From CAZAMB01 sp964486335 (GTDB lineage: Bacteria > Planctomycetota > Phycisphaerae > UBA1845): a stretch of 26,412 nt of DNA. Below are positions 15,913 through 23,450 of this stretch, piece by piece. The notes beneath the pieces are model-generated. The model saw nothing but the letters and a program-made list of their open reading frames with translations, made no database searches and was not told where the DNA came from. A program made the position numbers and the translations under genes. The DNA is taken from positions 1-26,412 of the forward strand of contig CAZAMB010000027.1 in NCBI GenBank assembly GCA_964486335.1, written 5' to 3'. Numbering within the stretch: position 1 is the stretch's first letter; the number at the start of each line of letters is the position of its first letter.

Positions 15913-16024
15913 TTGACCGATTCACTTGCACGTGCAGTCATTTCGCAGCGAGAACCACTCTAAGCCTTCGATGACATTTGGATCGCCACTTCGTGAATCA
16001 GAGGGCAATAGCACGGAATCAAAA

Positions 16025-16057
16025 CGGCGGATGCCGGATTATCTCCGACACCCGCCG
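16025..16057 (-). terminator. Rho-independent terminator of the sigma/anti-sigma/PDZ operon
   Basis: Read on the minus strand, a 14-bp stem (16057-16044 with 16038-16025, two G-U wobbles that pair only on this strand) closes a GATAA loop and is followed by TTTT (16024-16021). It lies about 90 bases beyond the PDZ stop codon. The wobble pairs show that it works for the minus-strand transcript. Confidence 0.75.
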
Positions 16058-16146
16058 CAGTTTCCTTTCGGTTTGAGAGTACGCTTTACCGTCCGCCGGC
16101 CTGTTCATTGCCCAGCAGAGATAGAGCTTCCTTCTGACCGCAATCC

Positions 16147-17595
16147 CTACTCATCACCGGCTGACAGCAGTTCCTGATATTTCTTCGACAGCTCCGGATT
16201 ACGCGCGGCGAGGTCGGCCGCATTGTTGAAAAGCTGCACCAGCTCTGAATCGCCCTTGCGAATGCGCACTTCAATCGTCCCGTCGGCGCGAGCCTCGAAC
16301 GTGTGCTTCGGCTTGCCGACCTGGAAGGAAAATCCATGCCCGCCGGGTCCATGCAGACCTTTGAGCATCCCGTGAAGCTTGCCTACGTCAAAACCGTCCA
16401 CGCCGCCCATTCCTTGTTGCATGGCGGAATGAAGCTCTTCCATGGCCGACTGATAGGCTGCCTTGGCCTCGGCAAGGCTTTCCTCAAGTTTCTCCTGCCA
16501 TTCGCCGCCGTCAACGTCAATCGTCGTTCCGTCATCCGACTTGAACACGAATGCATGCGCGCCGCCCGCGCCATCGATCTGAATCGACATCGAGTCGGCC
16601 ACGCTGTCGTAAAGTTCACTGGCCTCGGCATCGCCCGCACGCAGGGCTTCGGCATCCGCGTAAGTGGCGACGGTCTCCGCGCCCGCAGCGTCCGTACGCC
16701 GAACAGTGATCTCGCCGTCGTCGATCTGCTCGATGGCGACGTTCGTGCCGTCATTCTCCACGCGAGCCTTGATCGTCTTCTTTCCATTCTCGACAAACAC
16801 CTGCACCGATTTGCTTCCGCTCTCCGGAACAAACATGCGCACGCCTTGCGGCAGACCCTTCAGTTGGCCCAGGTCGCCGAGGTCCTTGGTAATCCAATTC
16901 CCGCTCGGATCGCGCATAATGAACTTTCCGCGCGTCTTGATGTGCTCTTCCATTTCAGCGTCGGGCGCGCCCTCAAACTTCCATTCAATGTTCATGTCCT
17001 TCATGTCCGCCCGTGATCCCAGCGTAACCGTTCGGGTCATCTGTTGGCCGTTTCGCAGTACAACGACGTTGAGCACGGCTCCCGGCGTGAAGGATTTGAT
17101 GAGGTCGACAGCGCCGCCGACCTCGCTCGCCACAGGGTGCCCATTGATCGAAAGCAGAATGTCATTGGCTTCCAGGCCTGCGGCGTCGGCCGGACTCTCA
17201 TCGACAACGTTGAGCACGAGAATGCCCTGGTCCTTGAGATCAAGCTGCGCACGAAGGGGATCGGACACGTTCCCGATGGACACACCGAGCCAACCGCGTT
17301 GCGCAGCGTCGGCCTCATCCTCGCCATGCACCCGCGCAACCACTTTCATTTGCCTTTGAGCGGTTCCGCCGGCCGACGCACCATCGCCGGCTTTGACCAC
17401 GATCACCTTCTTGCCTTCGCCGTCGGCCGAAACCCATTGCGCGTCACCGCCCACTTGAATAGGCTCGCCGTTCTCGCCCACGAACACGACGGCCGCTTTT
17501 TCCTGGCACGGTTCGGGCGTTTCCGACGCCCAACTCCACGCCACGACACCGGGCGCAAAACTCATCAATACACCTACAAGAACATAATTCATCAT
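16147..17595 (-). CDS. exported PDZ-domain protein without a protease domain
   Basis: The product has 482 residues. A hydrophobic N-terminal signal covers about 1-23. A single PDZ domain spans about 100-195, with GWLGVSI as the carboxylate-binding loop, ESPADAAGLEANDILLSINGH as the core (133-153) and VVLRNGQ. There is no HtrA-type or S41 catalytic triad before or after it. The remainder (200-482) is acidic and contains an Ala/Glu-rich helix at about 366-396 (EEKLEESLAEAKAAYQ type) and a Gly/His-rich loop. Two adjacent ATG codons (17595 and 17592) could serve as start, with AGAGGAG just upstream. It is the third gene after the ECF sigma and anti-sigma genes and ends at a strong terminator, so it is a plausible envelope-stress or sensing partner or target. 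The function is unknown. Confidence 0.82.
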   Translation of the reverse strand: MMNYVLVGVLMSFAPGVVAWSWASETPEPCQEKAAVVFVGENGEPIQVGGDAQWVSADGEGKKVIVVKAGDGASAGGTAQRQMKVVARVHGEDEADAAQRGWLGVSIGNVSDPLRAQLDLKDQGILVLNVVDESPADAAGLEANDILLSINGHPVASEVGGAVDLIKSFTPGAVLNVVVLRNGQQMTRTVTLGSRADMKDMNIEWKFEGAPDAEMEEHIKTRGKFIMRDPSGNWITKDLGDLGQLKGLPQGVRMFVPESGSKSVQVFVENGKKTIKARVENDGTNVAIEQIDDGEITVRRTDAAGAETVATYADAEALRAGDAEASELYDSVADSMSIQIDGAGGAHAFVFKSDDGTTIDVDGGEWQEKLEESLAEAKAAYQSAMEELHSAMQQGMGGVDGFDVGKLHGMLKGLHGPGGHGFSFQVGKPKHTFEARADGTIEVRIRKGDSELVQLFNNAADLAARNPELSKKYQELLSAGDE

Positions 17596-17663
17596 CTCTT
17601 ATCTCCTCTTGAATGCCTTTATTTTCAGCGTTGAATCCTCTGACTCTTCGCCAACCAATGCGT

Positions 17664-18251
17664 CTACATTGAATCTCGCGGCGATCGCGCGCCGCCCGAC
17701 GACGGAGGAATGCGTATCGTCCGCGTTCGTTCAACCTCGATCCAATAAAGGTTACCGTCGTCCCCGACCACGCCGATGATCTCGCGACCAGTGTTGCTCC
17801 GCACCCGCGGAACCGTGCCAACCGTGCGCATCAACCCGTTTTCGTGCGTTGCCCACGGATCAGACGGCGTCGTGAGCGAAATGGCCCCGCCGCCCGGACG
17901 CGTCGACTCGCCCATCCGTTGCGGGAAATCCGGCCTGGGAATCACCATGGCAAGCACCGCCGCCGCAATGGCGCCGGGAATCATCAGCCAGCCGCGATGC
18001 ACACGCCATGATCGGTTCGACTGCGGCGTCGCGGCGGAAAAGACCGCGTCCAGGTCGATCGGGCGATCCGTATCCTGCTCTCGCAATGCCCGGCTCGCTT
18101 GCGAATCCAGCAAAGCGTATTCATCTCGCAAGAGCCTCGCGGCCGGATCGCGAATCAACAAACGATTTAACTCCAGCTCCTCTTCGGACGTCAGCATCCC
18201 GTCGAGCGAGCGAACGATCAGGCGCTCCGACTGTTCATTCACCTTCGACAT
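17664..18251 (-). CDS. membrane-spanning putative anti-sigma factor
   Basis: The product has 195 residues: an N-terminal cytoplasmic helical part (1-82) with the anti-sigma-like pattern LIVRSLDGMLTSEEELELNR LLxRDPAARxL, one transmembrane helix at about 87-105, and an extracytoplasmic tail of about 90 residues ending in GVVGDDGNLYWIEVERTRTI. The HxxxCxxC zinc motif of ZAS-type anti-sigma factors is absent. Its start overlaps the end of the ECF sigma gene by 17 bases, the usual arrangement for a sigma/anti-sigma pair. It would hold the sigma factor at the membrane until a signal arrives. The role is assigned from topology and gene order. Confidence 0.78.
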   Translation of the reverse strand: MSKVNEQSERLIVRSLDGMLTSEEELELNRLLIRDPAARLLRDEYALLDSQASRALREQDTDRPIDLDAVFSAATPQSNRSWRVHRGWLMIPGAIAAAVLAMVIPRPDFPQRMGESTRPGGGAISLTTPSDPWATHENGLMRTVGTVPRVRSNTGREIIGVVGDDGNLYWIEVERTRTIRIPPSSGGARSPRDSM

Positions 18252-18825
18252 CGGTTTTCTCGGCTCCCAATCTCAAAGCGTCTCGCAACAACCGTCGCGC
18301 CCGCACCAGGCGCGTCTCCACCGTATCAACCGGCAGCCCCATCACATCCGCAATGCGCCGGTAGCTCCAATCGTTCATATGCCGCAGCACAAACGGCTCC
18401 CTGTATATCTCTGGCAAAGCCTGAATGGCCCGCAAAATCTCACCGCGCCGCTCGCCATCGATCGCCCCAGAAGCAGCGTCCACGGTTTCGCCCGGCTCGT
18501 TGTGCTCTCGCGCCGCCTCATGGCGCTTTCTTTGTCGAGTCCGCTCACGACCAACGTCCAAGGCGGCGTTGCGGGCGAGCCGGTACAACCACGATCGCCA
18601 GCTGCCTGTTTCACGCAGTTCACCGATTCGCCGCCAGACAGAGGTCCAAACGATTTGCGCCACATCGTCAACAACGTCCTGCTGCCCAAAAACTGAAAAG
18701 AGCACCGAGCGAACCCAGCCTTCGTTTCGGCGCACAAACTCAGTGAATGCGTAACGATCGCCCGTGCGAATCGCTGCGATGACCGGCTCCTCGTCGAAAC
18801 TTGTTTCCCGCATCGGCGCCGCCAT
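18235..18825 (-). CDS. ECF-type RNA polymerase sigma factor
   Basis: The 196-residue product has sigma region 2 at about 25-95 (FTEFVRRNEGWVRSV, DVVDDVAQIVWTSVW, SWRSWLYRLARNAALD) and region 4 at about 128-182 (IQALPEIYREPFVLRH, the helix-turn-helix MNDWSYRRIADVMGLPVDTV, TRLVRARRLLRDAL). The linker is short and there is no region 3, as expected for an ECF factor. ATG at 18825 is chosen over the TTG at 18894 because GAGGTGA lies just upstream and the longer version only adds a polar tail. It is the first gene of a three-gene operon with the anti-sigma and PDZ genes. Target promoters are not evident. Confidence 0.92.
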   Translation of the reverse strand: MAAPMRETSFDEEPVIAAIRTGDRYAFTEFVRRNEGWVRSVLFSVFGQQDVVDDVAQIVWTSVWRRIGELRETGSWRSWLYRLARNAALDVGRERTRQRKRHEAAREHNEPGETVDAASGAIDGERRGEILRAIQALPEIYREPFVLRHMNDWSYRRIADVMGLPVDTVETRLVRARRLLRDALRLGAEKTDVEGE

Positions 18826-19025
18826 AGTCACCTCAGAAGACGACCGTAATCTCCGATCCCTGTCATTTTCGACCCGAGGACCGTTAATATTCAAGAAACC
18901 GCCTCGAAATCGTGACCGTCCCGATCAGATTGAAAACAATCAGGTTTCCCTTTATGTCGAACTTGAAAGCATCCTCCTATCGGCCGACCGGGGAACGACC
19001 GCTATGGCAGGATAGTTGTTGAAAA

Positions 19026-22000
19026 TCAGGTGGCGGAGGCGCTGATGAAATGGCTCGAAGAAGCCGTAGTCGGCGAGGGCGACGGGCGGATCTGCTGGCG
19101 GTTCGGACCGACAATGCGAATTCCCCTTGAAGGGACCACACCATGCAGCCTTCCCAGCAGTTCCTCGTCACATGTTACGCGAAGAGATGGATTGCATTCG
19201 ATCTGAACCACTGATCCGTTCTGGGCGACCACATTGAGATAGACTCGGCATTCACCTCGATGCGCGCGCAGAATCTCAACAAGCCGCTCAACGCTCGTGT
19301 CCTTTTCAACATCGATCAGCAACGACTTCGCCAGATCGCGTGCGGCATGTTCGATGGGAATGACCCGTGAAACGCGGATGGAAGGCTCTTCCCGCTTGCG
19401 ATCGACCTCCCCTTCCAGGAAAACAATCGCGTCGGGCATCAACTTCTCGCGGCTCCTGGCAAACTCATCAGAAAAGAGCACGGCCTCCACGCGCCCGGCC
19501 AGGTCCTCCAGCATCGCGAACCCAAGCTGCTTTCCAGCATTACGACCGCTGCGCGCAACAACCGTTCGCACGCTCGACACCATCCCACCGAGAATCACCG
19601 ATTGCCCATCGGCCATCTTCGGGAGATCGGCCGTCGTCGCACTGGCACAGGCCGTCAGCAGTTGTTCATGTTGTGCCAGCGGATGCCGTGTAATGTAGAA
19701 CCCCAGTACGGCCTTCTCGCGGGCGAGCATTTCCGCTTCGGTCCATTCAGCGTTGGACAACGGTTCCGTCGCTTCCACGATGGAGGACGATTTCGGCGAG
19801 CCGAATAGTGACATCTGGCCGCACCGCCGGTCGGACTGGGCGCTCTGTCCGACCGCCATGGATCGCTCGACCGCTTCAAAGAGCGCCTTACGCATCGCAC
19901 CGGTACGATCAAACGCCCCAGAGCAGATAAGCGCTTCGATCGTGCCGCGATTGACGGTTGTTGATTCAACCCGCTCACAGAAGTCAAACAAGCTGCGAAA
20001 TGGGCCTCCGTCCTGACGTTCGGCGACAATCGCCGCAACCGCCTTCTCGCCCACGCCTTTAATGGCGCCCAATCCAAAACGGATTCTGCCGGGCGTCAAG
20101 GATGGTTCAACCAGGTGGTTTGTTACAGCCACGTCATTCCTTGTGCCGACCGTTCGAGTCAAGTGTGTGGACTCAACCACGAAGTCAAACTCCGATGTGT
20201 TCACGTCCGGCGGCTCGACGCGAATGTTCATCTCGCGGCATTCTTCGCGATACTCGGCGATCTTCTCGATGCTGGACATTTCAAAGGTCATCAGCGCGGC
20301 CATGAACTCCGCTGGAAAGTAAGTCTTCATCCACGCCGTCTGATAGGCCACCAACGCGTAACCCGTCGAATGGGCCTTGTTGAACGCATATCCGCCGAAC
20401 TTCAAGATGTCCTCGAAGATTTGCTCCGCCGTGTTGCGACCGACTCCGTTCTTTTCGCAGCCACCGAGAAACGGCCCGCGCATCGCCTCGATCATCGACG
20501 TCTTTTTCTTGCTGATCGCCTTCGCCAGCCGAAACGCCTCCTTCAATTCCAGTCCGCCGAGCCGATTCACCAGCCGCGACACCTGCTCCTGGTACACCAT
20601 GATGCCGTACGTCTCTGAAAGCACGTCGGTCATGATCGGATGCGGCGTGTTCCACGAAGCGCCGTGTTTTCGCGCTACATAGTCCGGGATGTATTCCATC
20701 GGACCCGGCCGAAACAAGGCATTGGCGGCGATAAGATCTTCGATGCGGTTGGGCTTCATGCGCATTACCACGTCGCGCATTCCGCCCGACTCGAACTGAA
20801 AGATGCCCTTGGTTTCGCCGCGGGCAAAGAGGCCAAAGACCCGTTGATCGGTCAGGTCGATGCGCTCCAAATCAATCGGCTTCTCCACCGCAACCTGCGC
20901 TAGTTGTCGAGCACGTTCGAGCGTCGTCAACGTGCGAAGGCCCAGAAAGTCCATTTTGAGCAGGCCGACCTTCTCCACCGTCGGCCCGTCGAACTGCGTC
21001 ACGATCGCTTCCCCGCCCGCCGCGCGACAAAGCGGAAGGAAGTTTACCAGCGGCTGATCGGCCACCACAACGCCCGCCGCGTGAATGCCGGAGTTCCGCG
21101 CCACGCCTTCGAGCCGCCGCCCGATATCGATGATCTTCCGAATGCGCTCGTCAGAGACATATTTCTTCTTGAGTTCCGGCTCCTGCTCCAGCGCCCGATC
21201 GAGCGTGATATTCAATTCGGCGGGAATCAGTTTGGTCAGTTGATTCGCTTCATCAAAACCCAACCCGAGCACGCGAGCAACGTCCTTCACCGCCGCCTTG
21301 GCTTTGAGCGTGCCAAACGTGATGATCTGCGCCACATGCCCGTATTTGTTGCGAACGTAGTCCAACACCGCCGCCCGTCCGTTTTGGCAGATATCAAGAT
21401 CGATGTCGGGCATTTCATCGCGATCGGGGTCGAGAAACCGCTCGAAGTACAATCCGTACCGAATCGGATCGGGCATACTGATGTACAAACAAAACGAAAC
21501 GACGGAACTACAGCCGCTTCCCCTCGCCGCGACCGGGATGCCGTGCTCCCGCGCAAAACGAACACAGTCCCAGACAATCAAGAAGTAACTGGCGAATCCC
21601 TTGCTGGTGATGACGCTCAACTCGTAGTCGATACGCTCGCGAAGTTCGTGGGACAAGTCTCCGTAACGCGCCGCCGCCCCTTCCTCCACCAGCCGCCGCA
21701 AATACGCCGCGTCGGTCAAAGTCGTGCGGTCTTCGGCAACGATTTCTTCCGGAACGCGATACACCGGCGCGTACCGGCGACCGAGGTCCAGCTCCACGTC
21801 GCACATGTCCGCCACGCGAAGCGTATTGGCAAGCGCCTCTGCATGGTCGGGAAACAGCGCCGCCATTTCGTCGCGGCTTTTGAAATAAAACTGATCGGTG
21901 GGGAACTTGAATCGTTCCTCGTCGCTTTGCAGCTTGCCGGTATTAATGCAGCAGAGGACATCGTGGGCTTCCACGTCATCGTGCTCCAGATAGTGCACGT

Positions 22001-22640
22001 CATTCGTGGCGATCGTGGCCACACCGAGGCGTTTGGCCAGATCTGCAAGTTCCGGATTCAGCGTCTTCTGTTCGGTCATCCCGTGGTCCTGCAACTCCAC
22101 GAAAAATCGATCGGGACCGAAAATCTCCAGGTAGGTCTTGGCCGTCTCCTCGGCCGCCCGGCGATCGCGGCTTAGAAACGCCTGCGGGATTTCCCCGCCA
22201 ATGCAGGTGCTTGTGCAAATCAACCCGTCGGAAAGTTCGCGGAGTAGCTGCTTGTCGATTCTTGGCTTGCGATAGAATCCTTCGGTGTAGGCTATCGTCG
22301 AGAGCCGCACGAGATTCCGAAATCCATCGCGGTTCATTGCCAACAAAAGGAGATGGTAGGACTCTCGATTCTCATCACGGTCCTTTTGGCGCCGATCACC
22401 GCCCGAAGCGAGGTATGCCTCCAATCCGAGGATGGGCTTGATCCCCGCCGCCCGCGCCGCGGAATAAAACTCCACGGCGCCGAAAAGATTGCCGTGATCC
22501 GTGATCGCCACGGCCGGCATGTTCCATTGCTTCGCCCGCGCGATCAGCGATTCGATGCGGGTCGCGCCGTCCAGCAGGCTGTAGTGAGTATGAACATGTA
22601 AATGAACGAACGGCGACGGCACGCGCGGACTCCATTCCAT
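19026..22640 (-). CDS. dnaE: DNA polymerase III subunit alpha
   Basis: The product has about 1204 residues, close to the usual 1160-1200. It is the replicative polymerase catalytic subunit. The N-terminal PHP domain has HLHVHTHYSLLDGA (13-26) and TDHGN (47-51). The polymerase core carries the catalytic acids D412 and D414 in MPDIDLDIC and D564 in KMDFLGLRTL. RPGPMEYIPDYVARKHG and FGGYAFNKAHSTGYALVAYQ are further family signatures. The C-terminus has an OB-fold segment. The start is uncertain: an ATG at 22640 fits the family N-terminus but lacks a clear ribosome-binding site, and a TTG at 22676 would add 12 residues. The gene stands alone; the upstream gene on the same strand ends 145 bases away. 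Confidence 0.96.
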   Translation of the reverse strand: MEWSPRVPSPFVHLHVHTHYSLLDGATRIESLIARAKQWNMPAVAITDHGNLFGAVEFYSAARAAGIKPILGLEAYLASGGDRRQKDRDENRESYHLLLLAMNRDGFRNLVRLSTIAYTEGFYRKPRIDKQLLRELSDGLICTSTCIGGEIPQAFLSRDRRAAEETAKTYLEIFGPDRFFVELQDHGMTEQKTLNPELADLAKRLGVATIATNDVHYLEHDDVEAHDVLCCINTGKLQSDEERFKFPTDQFYFKSRDEMAALFPDHAEALANTLRVADMCDVELDLGRRYAPVYRVPEEIVAEDRTTLTDAAYLRRLVEEGAAARYGDLSHELRERIDYELSVITSKGFASYFLIVWDCVRFAREHGIPVAARGSGCSSVVSFCLYISMPDPIRYGLYFERFLDPDRDEMPDIDLDICQNGRAAVLDYVRNKYGHVAQIITFGTLKAKAAVKDVARVLGLGFDEANQLTKLIPAELNITLDRALEQEPELKKKYVSDERIRKIIDIGRRLEGVARNSGIHAAGVVVADQPLVNFLPLCRAAGGEAIVTQFDGPTVEKVGLLKMDFLGLRTLTTLERARQLAQVAVEKPIDLERIDLTDQRVFGLFARGETKGIFQFESGGMRDVVMRMKPNRIEDLIAANALFRPGPMEYIPDYVARKHGASWNTPHPIMTDVLSETYGIMVYQEQVSRLVNRLGGLELKEAFRLAKAISKKKTSMIEAMRGPFLGGCEKNGVGRNTAEQIFEDILKFGGYAFNKAHSTGYALVAYQTAWMKTYFPAEFMAALMTFEMSSIEKIAEYREECREMNIRVEPPDVNTSEFDFVVESTHLTRTVGTRNDVAVTNHLVEPSLTPGRIRFGLGAIKGVGEKAVAAIVAERQDGGPFRSLFDFCERVESTTVNRGTIEALICSGAFDRTGAMRKALFEAVERSMAVGQSAQSDRRCGQMSLFGSPKSSSIVEATEPLSNAEWTEAEMLAREKAVLGFYITRHPLAQHEQLLTACASATTADLPKMADGQSVILGGMVSSVRTVVARSGRNAGKQLGFAMLEDLAGRVEAVLFSDEFARSREKLMPDAIVFLEGEVDRKREEPSIRVSRVIPIEHAARDLAKSLLIDVEKDTSVERLVEILRAHRGECRVYLNVVAQNGSVVQIECNPSLRVTCDEELLGRLHGVVPSRGIRIVGPNRQQIRPSPSPTTASSSHFISASAT

Positions 22641-22785
22641 TGGCGTCGTCGTCTTCAAGATCCGAAGGACGATCAACGAGAATCAACACCAAGCGCTTCC
22701 GAGGCGGACGCAAACGACGCTCTCACGCCACCGAAGCACGGCGCGCATCCTACGCGCCCCGGGTTGTTCGTCCACGCCTGTGATT

Positions 22786-23450
22786 TTATGGGCATGAATC
22801 GATCGTGTATGGATACGGCAGCCCCTTGAAGGCGTCCACGCAGGCGGCGATGTGCGTGAAGTCAAGGTCCGGTCCAATGTTGATCGATGCGCTCGCGAGC
22901 AGCGCCCGCGCCTTAACCGGCGCGCCGACCACACTCTTGAACTTGTCCACTTCGGCACTCACATCACTGAAATCCGGCTGAATCGAGCCATCGGGCGGAT
23001 TGAAAGGCAAGGCGACATCGCCCCAACGTGTTGTTCGCAGTTGCAGCGCACCCGACACCGCCGAACATCCCGACTCATTGCCCATGCAACTCGCCGCCAC
23101 CGTCTGCACGACATAGTTGGAACTCGGAACGATCGCAGATCCCGTCACATGCAACAATCCAACCGTCGTCCAATTCTGATAGTGCGGCGTGCATTGCAAA
23201 TGTGAAGCAAAGAAAGGCGTCGGAATCGCGGAACTTTCGGTATAACTCGAAGGCGGTCCGACCCAACGCACTTGCCCCTCGAAACCCGTAAAGGGAACGG
23301 ACGGGCCTCCCGTATAGGGCGGATTCACGAGGTGCAGCGACGCAAGCGTCACTCGAATCGCCACGTTGTTGTTGGCCGGAAGCGGAGCCGCAGGAACGGA
23401 CATCGACACGAAACGGCACCTGTTCAAACCGCTCGGATCTGCCAACGGTG
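22786..23450 (-). repeat. shared C-terminal module, copy B
   Basis: About 220 residues ending HIAACVDAFKGLPYPYTID plus SCP. They match copy A (11315-11968) at well over half of positions by eye, with nearly colinear landmarks from QVRWVGPP to CVDAFKG. Both copies follow DCNxN-type repeats and form the extreme C-terminus. Confidence 0.8.

Noticed and set aside
18920..18949. ECF-type promoter (GGAAAC ... TCTGA) upstream of the sigma gene on the minus strand
   Set aside because: The spacing between the two elements is about 3 bases too short for known ECF promoters; not called without supporting data.
20904..22175. 423-residue plus-strand open frame within dnaE
   Set aside because: It lies opposite conserved dnaE codons and has no recognisable motif; a high-GC antisense artefact.
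22740..22758. 6-bp GC hairpin after the BNR gene as a terminator
   Set aside because: The stem is short and has no T run on the minus strand; chance occurrence is likely in GC-rich DNA.
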